A stretch of DNA of 64,000 nt. Source: Elymus sibiricus (Eukaryota > Streptophyta > Magnoliopsida > Poales > Poaceae). Below the pieces are notes generated by a model that saw only the letters and a list, made by a program, of their open reading frames with translations, was not told where the DNA came from and did not search any database. The translations under genes were made by a program, and so were the position numbers. The stretch spans positions 439,393,531-439,457,530 of the forward strand of contig CM077665.1 in assembly GCA_039707655.1 (NCBI GenBank). Direction: 5' to 3'. Of this stretch, positions 46,914 through 57,800 are shown in pieces; the first letter of the stretch is position 1, and each line of letters opens with the position of its first letter.

Positions 46914-46950
46914 GACCTACCCCCCTTACAAGAATCTCGTCCTCGAGATT
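46914..46950 (-). other. PPT and adjacent hairpin of G4
   Basis: The minus strand reads AAGGGGGGTAGGTC before the LTR. Next to it is an inverted repeat AATCTCG / CGAGATT (46933-46939 and 46944-46950) with a 4-base loop. The same hairpin type lies beside the PPT of the LARD at 58945-58963. Confidence 0.7.
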
Positions 46951-46956
46951 CCTAGG

Positions 46957-49900
46957 CTAAGCGCTAAAAAGATAAGGGAACTCAGATCTAAGATAGTCTT
47001 CACGCTCCCAGGTTGCTTCAGCTTCAGTGTGGTTGCTCCATTGAACCTTGAAGTACTTGATGGTGCGGCTTCGGGTGCAATGCTCCGCTTCATCCAAAAT
47101 GCGAACTGGCCTCTCACGATAAGTGAGGTCTGGCTGAAGGTCGATGGCTTGATGGTCGATGTCCTTGTAGAGATCGGGGCGGTTGGGAACTTGAAGACAC
47201 TTCCGGAGTTATGACACGTGAAAGACATTGTGCACATCTGATAGCTCGGAAGGTAGCTCTAGTTGATAGGCAACTTCTCCTCGCCTCGCGGTGATCTTGA
47301 AGGGGCCGATGTATCTTGGTGCAAGCTTTCCTTTGACGTGGAAACGCTTGGTTCCTTTAAGAGGTGTGACTCGGAGATAGACATGATCTCCATTGTCGAA
47401 GCTCACTTCTCGGTGGTGTGAGTCAGCGTAGCTCTTCTGTCTTGTCTTGGCGGTCTCGAGGCGCTCTCGGACGAGTTGAACTTGCTCTTCTGCTTCGCGA
47501 AGAATGTCTGGGGTAAAGACTAGTCCTTCTCCGGTTTCCGACCAGTTGAGGGGAGTACGGCACTTGCGTCCATACAACACCTCAAATGGTGCCATCTGAA
47601 GACTTGACTGATAGCTGTTCTTGTAGGAGAACTCAGCAAATGGCAGGCAATCTTCACACTTGGCTCCATATGCCAAAACACAAGCACGGAGCATATCCTC
47701 GAGTATCTGATTTACTCGCTCCGTCTGCCCACCGGTCTGGGGGTGAAAAGCAGTGTTGTAGAAGAGCTTGGTTCCCATTGCTTCTTGAAACTTTTTCCAA
47801 AACCTTGAGGTAAACTGGGTTCCTCGATCCGACACAATCTCCTTAGGAACTCCGTGAATACTCACGATGCGGTTGATGTAGAGATTTGCCAGCTGGTTTC
47901 CGTCATAGGTGGTCTTGACAGGAATGAAATGGGCTACCTTGGTCAGGTGATCGACAATGACCCAAATAGAATCATGTCCTTTGTTAGACCTTGGTAATCC
48001 GGTGATGAAGTCCATCCCGACTTTGTCCCATTTCCACTCAGGCACTTTGAGAGGTTGCAATAGTCCAGTGGGTTGCTGATGCTTAGCTTTGACTCTCTGG
48101 CATATGTCACACTTAGCAACAAAGGTGCCTATTTCCCGTTTCATGCCATGCCACCAGAATCTTGCCTTGAGGTCTTGGTACATCTTGGTTCCTCCAGGAT
48201 GGATGGAATACGGAGTGTCATGAGCTTCTAGCAAGATCAAGTTCTTGAGCTCTTCTTTGTTGGGTACGCAGATGCGCTTCCCAAACCATACGACTCCTTG
48301 CTCATCCACTGAGAATCCTGGGGCCTTTCCTGCCTTGATCTTCCTCTTGATGCCTTCGATGCTCTCGTGTCCCTTCTGAGCTTCCTTAATATCATCCATC
48401 AAGGTGGGCTTTGCTTCGATGTTGGCTAGGAATCCAGGTGCAACCAGTTCCAAGCCGAAGCTTTCAAGCTCTTCATACAGGGCGGGTAGCCTTTCCTTAA
48501 TCATAGCATTCAAGGAACAAGCCTTTCTGCTTAAGGCATCAGCTACCACGTTTGCCTTTCCGGGGTGGTATTGAACACTGAGGTCATAATCTTTGATCAA
48601 CTCCAACCATCTTTGCTGCCTCATGTTCAATTCCCTTTGGGTGAAAATATACTTCAAACTCTTGTGGTCTGTGTATATCTCACATCGCTTCCCCAGAAGG
48701 TAATGTCGCCATGTCTTCAAGGCATGAACTACGGCTGCCAACTCAAGATCATGAGTAGCGTAGTTCTCTTCATGAGGACATAGCTGTCTGGATAGATATG
48801 CTACGACTCTGCCTTCTTGCATCAGAACACCTCCAAGCCCGGTTCTCGATGCATCACAGTATATCACAAACTCCTTGTGAATATCGGGGGTGGCCAAAAC
48901 TGGGGCTGTAGTCAATCTCTTCTTGAGCTCCTGGAAGCTTTCTTCACACTTTGGCGTCCATTCGAACTTCTTGTACTTCTTCAAGAGCTGAGTCATGGGT
49001 CGGGCAATGCTCAAGAACCCTTCGACGAACTTGCGGTAATATCCCACGAGTCCGAGGAAGCTTCTCACTTCCTTCACATTGGTTGGGGGTTGCCATTCAG
49101 TCACGGCTTCAATCTTTGCAGGATCCACTGACAATCCTTCTACAGTCAACACATGACCCAAGAATCCAACTTCATGTAGCCAGAATTCACACTTGCTAAA
49201 TTTGGCATAAAGCTGGTGCTCTTGAAGCTTGTCTCGGACCAATCTCAAGTGTTGCTCATGCTCTTCTTCGGACTTGGAGAAGACGAGTATGTCAACAATG
49301 AAGACGACAACAAACTTGTCCAAATATTCCATGAAGACCTTGTTCATGAGGTACATGAAGTAATCAGGGGCATTGGTCAACCCAAATGACATGACCGTGT
49401 ATTCATACAGGCCATACCGGGTTACAAACGCCGTCTTCGGAATGTCTTGGGGCCTGATCTTCAACTGGTAGTACCCAGACCTGAGGTCGATCTTGGAAAA
49501 CACCTTAGCTCCATTCAGCTGATCGAACAGGTCTTCAATCTTGGGAAGTGGGTACTTGTTCTTTATTGTGACCTCATTGAGAAAACGGTAATCGACACAG
49601 AGTCGGATAGTTCCATCCCTCTTTGACACAAATAGAACAGGTGATCCCCAAGGAGAGGCACTAGGGCGAATGAATCCTTTTCTGAGCTGCTCTGCCAGTT
49701 GCTTCTTCAACTTAGCCAACTCTTCGGATCCCATTCTATAGGGCTTCTTATAGATGGGTCCGGCTCCAGGCATTAGCTCAATGATGAACTCAATGTCGCG
49801 GTCAGGAGGCATTCCGGGAAGCTCATCAGGAAAAACATCGCGGTATTCGCATACCACTGGCACTTGATCCAACTCAATTCCCGACAGACAATTAACCTGA

Positions 49901-50139
49901 GGGGTTCGAGTGGAGGCAGGGTTGGGAACATACTTGACTTCCACTCCTTGGCTATTGGTTATGGTAACGATCCTTTTGGCACAGTCTAAGTAGCCTTGGT
50001 TCTCTAGTGCAAACTTTTGGGTGACAAAAGAATGCGAAGCTCCACAATCAAACAGTACTATTGCTGGGGTTGAGTTGACGAGGAACGTACCCAGTATGAC
50101 GTCTGGGTCTTCCTGGGCTTCCTCAGCGGTGACGTGATT
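46957..50139 (-). pseudogene. pol: G4 pol: protease, RT, RNase H, integrase and chromodomain
   Basis: One frame of about 980 codons runs from the hAT junction to a TAA at 47209-47211. In order: protease ([11 protein letters not shown], apparently missing its second half); RT with [15 protein letters not shown] and FIVDILVFS at 49291-49302, where FIDD is expected; RNase H ([30 protein letters not shown]); and integrase with an HHCC zinc region ([12 protein letters not shown]), [20 protein letters not shown] and [13 protein letters not shown]. After the TAA the same frame continues to TAG at 46957-46959 and encodes a chromodomain-like tail (EAEATWERED). The first 19 residues of the longer open frame come from the hAT element. 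RT should be inactive. Confidence 0.93.
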
Positions 50140-50147
50140 CACACGAC

Positions 50148-51639
50148 TAAGGATGGCAATGGGTCGGGTTCGGCTCGGGTTGACCAATATCCAATCCGTA
50201 TCCATATCCGTGAAGACATTATGTACCCGTCCATGAAGAAACCCATGGGTAAAAAATCATGTCCATGTCCAAACCTGATAAATATCCATCGGGTATGGAT
50301 ATCCATCGGGTTCTCTCAACACATATGCACAAGACATAGCACAATTGCACAAGATTCACATAAGCTCTCAAAATTTCACAAATCGACGTAGCACAAGTGT
50401 ACAATTTTTGTCACAAAAAAAATGGAAATACTGTGATCTATAAGTTGTAGTGAATGGTAACTACCAATCTAATTTAATTTTTCTATCTTTCTTATTTAAG
50501 GGAATAAGTTAGACCTGCCAAAATTACATGTCAGATTCTAATGAATCTTAATCATTCACAACCCTATAGATCAAAATTCACTGATGTAGCAATACCTAAT
50601 GACTAATTAACATGGATATTTACAGATCATGCCATGTAGCAAAGATGATCTATATATGACTCAACTAGTAACCAGTGAAATTTACCTAACTATGCAAGTC
50701 TTTGCTCCAACTACTACTGTAAACTGAAGTACATGAGTACTTTGCAGAAATTCACGAACTGCACATGCTCCACACGCACGTACATGAACACTAGACAATA
50801 CAAGAGAGGGATTGAGGGAACAAAAGATTATCCTAAGCGGAGGCTATTTGTGTGTCCGTCACCTCCATGGGACGGTCATGCTCCTCCTTGTGGTCTGCCG
50901 CTGCTTCCCGTTACACCCGTGTCATCGTCCTCCTGGTCCTGCACGCAACACTGCTATTATACGTCGCGCCGCTCCACATCGCAGCTCAGAGCCTTGAGCC
51001 TGCCCACAGCCGTTGCCAGCCCACCGTCGTAGCCGTGCATCGGTGGAGAAGCAGAGATGGAGGGTCAAGGGGATATGGAGTTGGGCGTTGGGCTACCACT
51101 GTCCAGTGATGGTGTTGGCTGTTGAAGTGTCGCCCCATAAGTAGAAGTAAGGCAGGCGGCGGCGGCGGCTGTACCAGAGACAGAGTAATTCGAGGAGTAG
51201 TGGGAGTAGCAAGTCGAGGAGTCAGCAGCCTTACTCCCGGCGGCGGCAGCCCCATAAGTAGAAGTAAGAAAGGCTGCGGGAGTAGCAAGTCGAGGAGTCA
51301 GGAGATGGAGTCGCTCCTAATTAATGAAGAGTCGTCTAACGAGGAGATACAATAAATAACGGTCAGGGAGGGACTGCGCAATTTATTTTTTATGTTTTAT
51401 ATAAAGAAAAAATAATTGGAAGGTGGGATAGTGTGGATCATTGAATTACCCCTCACATGCCATACTACCATGTCGGGTTCGGGTATATCCACGGATACAT
51501 AATTATATCCATGTCCTATCCGTGAAGATTCGGGTCGGGTTCGGGTGATGTTCATGGACATAAAAATGTATCCAAACCCTACCCATTCGGGTCGGGTATC
51601 CGCGGGTATCCATGTCCGTGGATAAAATTGCCATCCTTA
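50148..51639. mobile_element. hAT-type DNA transposon, non-autonomous, 1492 bp
   Basis: The ends TAAGGATGGCAAT and ATTGCCATCCTTA form a perfect 13-bp terminal inverted repeat. They are flanked by a perfect 8-bp duplication CACACGAC at 50140-50147 and 51640-51647, the hAT signature. No hAT transposase or dimerisation domain is seen. The subterminal parts carry several GGGTCGGGTTCGG and GGGTATCCATGTCC motifs in opposite orientation. Inside, CCCCATAAGTAGAAGTAAG (about 51131 and 51250) and GGGAGTAGCAAGTCGAGGAG occur twice. It is inserted in the gag-pol gene of G4. Its perfect TSD and TIR suggest a fairly young insertion. Confidence 0.93.
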
Positions 51640-51647
51640 CACACGAC

Positions 51648-52823
51648 CATTGCCATTGTTGGGCTGGTTGGAGTTGGGTTCCTTGGTGGTGCTCCACGGC
51701 CTTGACCTTGGTTGGGCGCATTGGGGCGCGGTGCATCTGGCTTCTTGTTGGGGCACTGCTTAGAGATGTGTCCAGGTTGACCACACACAAAGCAAGTGAC
51801 TTGACCATAGTTGTTGTTGTTGTTGTTCCTGCCGCCATTGTTGTTATTGGGGTTGTTGTAAGCTGGCCTGGGATTGGCATACTGCTGAGGCTGGTAGCTT
51901 GGACGAGGTGCAGGAGGTCTAGCCTGCTGCGGCTGATAGGTTGGGTTGGCTGGGGCTGGCTGCCAGGGGCGAGGCTTCTGGTTGCTGGAACTACCCTTGT
52001 TGATCATCTTGCGCTTGCGAGTGTCGTCTATGGCACGACGCTTGTCTTGCAGCATGAGGTCCTTGTTCACCAGGTCGAAGAAGGTCTGGCAGTCGCAGAC
52101 AATGAGCTGATACTGCAGGGTCTGCTGAAGTCCTTCCATGAAGCGTTTCATCTTAGCAGCCTCCGTGTTGACATCTTCAGGTGCATACCTTGACAGCAGG
52201 TTGAACTTCTACATATACTCCTTGACAGAGCCACTTCCTAGCTTCAGCGCTCGGAATTCTCTCTTTTTGATAGCCATGATCCCAGAAGGAATGTGGGCGG
52301 TGCAGAATCCTTCCTTGAAGTTATCCCAGGTGATCACACGATCGCCTTGCATGACCTTGAATCCATCCCACCAAGCTTTGGCGGTACCTCCGAGGAAGTG
52401 AGAGGCATACAGCACCTTCTCACGATCCTCATTGCAATTGACCAGTGCAAGGAGGTCCTCGATGGTGCGAATCCAGTCATCGGCATCCAGTGGTTCAGCA
52501 GTCTCGGTAAAGGTTGGGGGCGAATTCTTCATGAACTCAGACAGAGTGGAGCGGCCATTGCCGTTCCTGCCTTGCTGCTGGTTGTTCACGAGGGCCTGGG
52601 CCATCTGCTGCATAGCAGCAGTGTTGGCTTGGCGTTCCTCCCGGAGAACTTGGAGAAACTGAGCTATGGTCATGTTCTCCGGTGGAGGTGGTGGCGGGGG
52701 AATGTCGCCTTGTGGCTGCTCCTGGTGTCCTTCAGCCTGAGCAGTCCCACCAGCTCCCTGCCGCTGGCTGGAGTTGCCGGCTTCAGGGTTGGTGAAGAAG
52801 CTGTTGCGGGTTGCAGTCACCAT
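51648..52823 (-). pseudogene. gag: G4 gag with CCHC zinc knuckle, two-part frame
   Basis: The start is ATG 52821-52823 (MVTATRNSFFTNPEAG). The retrotransposon gag domain follows (DADDWIRTIEDLL, SHFLGGTAKAWWDGF, WDNFKEGFCTAHIP). A TAG at 52209-52211 (probably CAG before) interrupts it, then the frame continues with MKRFMEGLQQTLQYQL. The nucleocapsid part has CFVCGQPGHISKQC, a canonical CX2CX4HX4C. Gag and pol are likely one reading frame in this lineage. Here the frames on the two sides of the hAT do not match even without the insertion, so a small frameshift probably lies near 51690. Confidence 0.85.
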
Positions 52824-53109
52824 CCTGTTTGGAGCAGCCAAGTCAAACAACTGGGATTGACGAGAGGAGAGGCAATAACGGGGAAAGCGCGCCTAAGGGG
52901 GTTGGTATAGTGCAAGTGTGGTAACACGAAGGTCGAAAGACCGACACATATATTAAGATAAGATAGACGATGGAGTCGCTTACACGTTGCCTAAGGCAAA
53001 AGCGCGACTTGCATCGGAACACAAACAACAAAAGCAAACAACAAGCACACATGGTTTCATATGAACCATTACACGGACTCGACTTCGCATGAGGGGTACA
53101 TGACTGATC
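52824..53109 (-). other. G4 spacer between extra ORF and gag
   Basis: There is no coding evidence. It is about 290 bp of ordinary sequence between the stop of the upstream ORF and the gag ATG, presumably untranslated leader or intron. Confidence 0.45.
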
Positions 53110-53772
53110 CTACCCTAGGGGTTCTCGGACTCGGGTGGTGGAGTGCTTTGCTTCCTGCCCAAGAGGAAGGAAGACTTGGTTGCTTGTTGGGACTCCTTCT
53201 GGCATGATGCCCATGTTTGCCATGCCCGAAACATGCGACAAAAACCCAGAGGTTGCTATTCGTACTTGGTTCAAGATGTCAGTGGTTTGGCGGAGTAGCT
53301 CTCGAATGTGGTGAAATTCCTGGCGGAGCTTCACGGACTCCTTAATCAGGTTGTGAACCAGACTATCGGCGGAGAGGCTGAAGTAGGTCTGAAATCTGAG
53401 GGGCACACCATCCTCCTTGGATGGAACCAGTGTCTGACTTTCACCGATGTCGTCCTTTCTGATGGGTAGGTAACGAGTAGCGGGCTCGTCGGCCATCTCT
53501 GGAATGATGCCTCGAAGGTGGATGAGTGCCTTCCATGCAGCTGTCTCGACTGCGAGTGCTAGGGTCTCCATCTGTGGTCCTTCAAAGAACCAACTGGTCG
53601 GGGAGTCGTTTACCTTCACGAACACTTCAACGTGATACTCCTTCGTGATGGCATCGACCCAGTGCTCGTGGTAGAGGAGGACGGGTGGTTGGCGAAACTG
53701 GCACTTCTCCAGGCTATCCCCAAGGAGTAGGGAAAAGCCGGATGCTAGGAGGGCTTCGGATACGACGGCCAT
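53110..53772 (-). CDS. Extra ORF of G4 between PBS and gag (220 aa, function unknown)
   Basis: An uninterrupted ATG-started frame in sense with gag, beginning about 160 bp after the PBS. I recall similar ORFs in grass Gypsy elements (an ORF before gag is described for the RIRE3/RIRE8 group) and hypothetical grass proteins with the same layout. Residues about 45-90 (HVEVFVKV, SWFFEGPQ, TLALAVETAAWKALIHLRG) follow a strand-strand-helix pattern loosely like a double-stranded-RNA-binding fold; that is only an impression. The C-terminal part (about 130-190) is helical with heptad-like spacing (LRQEFHHIRELLRQTTDIL). No signal peptide or membrane segment. It is the only intact frame among the coding parts of this element. 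Confidence 0.6.
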   Translation of the reverse strand: MAVVSEALLASGFSLLLGDSLEKCQFRQPPVLLYHEHWVDAITKEYHVEVFVKVNDSPTSWFFEGPQMETLALAVETAAWKALIHLRGIIPEMADEPATRYLPIRKDDIGESQTLVPSKEDGVPLRFQTYFSLSADSLVHNLIKESVKLRQEFHHIRELLRQTTDILNQVRIATSGFLSHVSGMANMGIMPEGVPTSNQVFLPLGQEAKHSTTRVREPLG

Positions 53773-53932
53773 CTACAAGGTTTGAATGGAGGAGAGTCAG
53801 CAAGAGTTTGAAATAGACTATAAGAGAAGAGAGGTATAGTATTTGTTGCACCTAGCAACTAGACACGGTTTTGAAAAGGGTTTTATCCTAACTAACGTCC
53901 ATGCTAACTAAGGGCTTCCTACAGTCAGGATG

Positions 53933-53944
53933 GCTCTGATAACA
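53933..53944 (-). other. PBS of G4
   Basis: The minus strand reads TGTTATCAGAGC, one base off TGGTATCAGAGC (initiator Met tRNA). It lies four bases from the LTR edge at 53949. Confidence 0.8.
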
Positions 53945-53948
53945 GCTC

Positions 53949-54864
53949 TGTGGGGACCCCGACTCATAAGTCGTGATCACCGAATGCACGTGTACAGTGA
54001 TCCCAGAGATCAATGCTCACTGAACACACAGAAGCTGAATAACAAGAGTCTTACATCCTTACATACCGTCTTATACAAATAAAGACCATGGAGGTCGAGT
54101 CTTACATAGATAGGGCCACAAGGGCCAAACACTTAAACATAACAAGCAGCGGAAATCTTGATCGGAAGCGTGAACCCATGCCATCTGCCTTAAACCTACA
54201 GGCATTCTGACTAGGAAGCGTCCTAGTTCGCATGTTCGTCACCAACTAACTTTTCACCGTATTCCTGTTCTTCCATGCCTGGCCAATTAAATAACCACTG
54301 GCAAGCCAATGAGTACTTTGAATGTACTCGCAAGCAACCCAAGTTGTGGAACAAGGTATAACAATGCATGATATAGCACTAAGTAGGTAAGTTTTGCAGA
54401 AAGCTGATTTTAAGTGCAATGATATGATCAAGTAACCTTGAGTAAGCATGCATCAACTATTGACAGGTATTCATGTGAACAAGTCTCAGTTATCATCATA
54501 AGCAGGGGTTGAACATCTCATGTTCGTCATCATGCCAAGTCATCGGACTTAGCTCAAGTATCACCTTTATCACCAACACACACACACACACCAGTTTGTG
54601 AAAACATTTGGACGAAGTTTAAGCAGCACCACCCAACTGTCCTTGACCGTGGACACGGCTATTCGAATAGTTTTACACTCTGCAGAGGTTGCACACTTTA
54701 CCCACAAGACTCGGGGAACTTCCGTGTCATCCACGACTCGCGGTATATTGCATACCCGAGGTAAGCACCCGAACAATGCCTTTCCCCTGATGATACTAAA
54801 CAAAGAGTCCACTCGTTGGTCCGTATCTTCATGATGTACAAACACGAGCCTTCATCTACACAGT
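53949..54864 (-). repeat. 5' LTR of G4, inner 916 bp
   Basis: The LTR ends CCCCACA on the minus strand. The outer part is displaced by the LARD at 54865. From 54589 it aligns with 43269 onward at about 97%. A CA microsatellite is at 54575-54592. Confidence 0.85.
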
Positions 54865-57800
54865 TGTGACGCCCAACATGTGATCCTATCCTTATTTTGG
54901 CACGAGGGCCTCGACAAGGATAGAAGCGCATCTCGTCGTTTTGCAAGAATGGATATCATTACAAGTACATGTAAAGAAGAGATGAGTATATGGAATTGGC
55001 TTACCCTCGCCACAAGCTACATCAATCACATCAATACAACAACATATCCAAACATCATTCAGAAGAGCAGGGTCCTACTACGGACGAAAACAAACGATAA
55101 AATGACATCCATCCTTGCTATCCCAGGCTGCCGCCTGGAACCCATCCTAGATCGATGAAGAAGAAGAAGAAGAACTCCAAATCAAACAAGCATCGCGCTC
55201 ACATCAAATCATCGCATTACCTGTACCTGCAACTGTTGTTGTAGTAATCTGTGAGCCACAGGGACTCAGCAATCTCATTTCCAAGGGTATCAAGACTATT
55301 AAAGCTTAATGGGTGAGGTATGGTTAAGTGGTGAGGCTGCAGCAAGCACTAAGCATTTATTTGAGTGGCTAACTTACGAGTACAACAATAAAGGGGGATG
55401 ATTGTCGAATAAACGGACGTGAACTAGTAATGATCTCTAAGAGATCCTGAACACCTACATACGTCAAACATAACCCCACCGTGTTCTCTCCCAGATAAGG
55501 ACTCACGAGAAGAGACAGTCACGGTTACGCACACGGTTGGTGTATTTTTATTTGAGTTTACTTCAAGTTTGCTATGACCGGGTGTTAAACAAAGTTTCCA
55601 AGTTGCCACGTAACCGCGGGCACGGCTTTCCGAAAGATTTAACCCTGCAGGGGTGCTCCAACTCATCCATCACAAACTAACCACACGCAGCGGGAATAAC
55701 CTCGACCACGAATCTCGTGATCTTCCTAGGCAATTCCATTGGAAAACCGCAACCTCGAGATAGCCCAAAGTATTATCGAAATTCCTCGCACAAGACGTTC
55801 GAGAAAGGTAAAACAAATCCAACAAGGCCGCCCGGCGTGTCGACGATCCCGATAGGAGCCGCGTATCTCGTTCTCAGGACACGACGGATAATTGAAGCGT
55901 ACGGTGGCCTAATAGACATCTCCCGAGTTGCCCCGGGTTGGCCCCGCACGGTGCTCTAGTTTTGAACCAGCACCAGCAGCACTGGCCCCCCTATATTATT
56001 TTGAATAACGAACCTCGGGTAGCGCTAACTCCCTATGCGTCAAATTAATTATCAGTATTATTATGTTGGGCAAATGTAGTACCAATGTTGGGTCTTGCCA
56101 GACAAGTTTTATCCTAAAACAAAAATCAAGGGGGTCCCCATAACAACCCCGAGCATGTTAGGAGCGCTCAATTATGGAACATAACACTGGTACACAAGTA
56201 ACTAGGGTGGCAAGAGTGGAACAAAACACCGAGCAAAAGGCCAAGCCTTCCACCCTTTACCATGTATATATGTGCATTAAATTAAATAGCATTAATATCG
56301 TGATATAACAAAAGGAAATCCATGTTGGCACATGGAAACAATTGCACCTGCAACTAGCAACGCTATAAGAAAGGCCGAGCAAGCGGTAACATAGCCAAAC
56401 AATGTTTGCTGGGATGTGGAGGGGTTAGAGGCTTATCATGGCATTTGGGAGGCTTGACATACAAGTGGTAGGTAGCGAGACAGCGATAGAAACGAGACAT
56501 CTAGCATGGCAATGATAGTAATGGTATCCAGGGAAATGATCATCTTGCCTGAGATCCCGCTTGGAAGAAGAACGAATCCGTGAAGCAGACGATCCGTGAA
56601 GTAGACGAACGGGGCGTAGTCGAAGGAATCCTCACACTCCGAACGCTTTCGGAACTCTATCGAGAAGAAGCAATCCGGAACAAACAATCAACACATGATA
56701 AACACCACAACATATGCATGACATGATGCGCAAATGAATATGATGCATGTCCGGTTTAAATAGGCATGGCACGGGAAAACACAACAATCAAATGCTACAC
56801 ATTAAGTAAAGCTCAATATGCAACAAGTTGCATATTGACGAAACTCCACGTTCAAATATTTAGTTCACTCTCGTTAGGTACTCATCAATATTAAATGTTG
56901 TTTAACATGGGTGGTCATGGCATAAGGTGAAGGTGGAACTAAAGCAATTTAAATGGAGAAGGAGAACATAACAAGATAATAACTCTCCATATTACGGGAA
57001 AGGCGGTTAACGTTGTTTAACTAAACAATTATTTTAAATGTTGTTAATCATGGCAAGAGGTGAAGCATGAATAACTACATGGTCTATGCATTTTAAATGA
57101 GGCCGAAAGCAACATATAGCACTTCTGAAACGACCTCATATGCATATTATGATTTTGGTCAAGATCTGTCCTAAGCATATTTTATATTCATTAAACAGCA
57201 AAATAAAGTGTGCCATGAGATTCTACACGTTTTTCTAGTCAAGTTACATATGTGGAACATTTTTATCGGAACTACGGTTTGGTAGTTATGAAATAAATCA
57301 TTTTACATGGCATTTACGCAAATTAATGCAAACAGCAATGTTAAACATTTTAAACACATGTGATAGTTGGAAATTGTGAATCTACACGAAATTCTAGTCA
57401 TTTTTCATATATAAAGTTTTTACATGTGATGCACGATTGTGGAGTTATTACATGCATGATGATGAGGGTCTTTTCTGTAAAACTGACGTTCCTGTGGATA
57501 AATACAAAATTCGCTGGACACAAAAAAAACAGGATTGGGCCGAAACTCTGGGCGCAACATAACTATACTACGAACAGGGCGCAATATAGAGGTGCTCGGG
57601 CGCTCACCAAATGGGCCAGGCCCGACGTTGGAGCTGGTTTGAGGCGCGGCTGGGCCTTGAGGCGGGGCCTGGAGGCGCTGGGCCTTGGCGAGGCAGCCGG
57701 CCCAGGAGTGGAGCCAGCGAGGCGTCCTCCTCCTCCTCTCGTGCGTGCTGCACCAGAGACAGGGCGGCAGCTGCAGACCTTGTGGCTCCGGCGAGGGGGC

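Larger units (their letters stand above)
43269..54864 (-). mobile_element. G4: chromovirus-type (Tekay/Del-like) Gypsy retrotransposon
   Basis: Read leftwards: part of the 5' LTR (53949-54864), Met-tRNA-type PBS, extra ORF, gag, pol with chromodomain, PPT, and most of the 3' LTR (43269-46913). The segments 43269-43544 and 54589-54864 align at about 97%, which shows that these are the two LTRs. The left LTR is interrupted at its CA repeat by the Athila-type element and the right LTR by the LARD. A hAT element splits gag from pol. The chromodomain and PBS place it among chromoviruses; the family name is not certain. Confidence 0.85.

Noticed and set aside
50148..50205. First 19 residues of the long G4 pol frame
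   Set aside because: They are encoded by the inserted hAT end and do not belong to pol.
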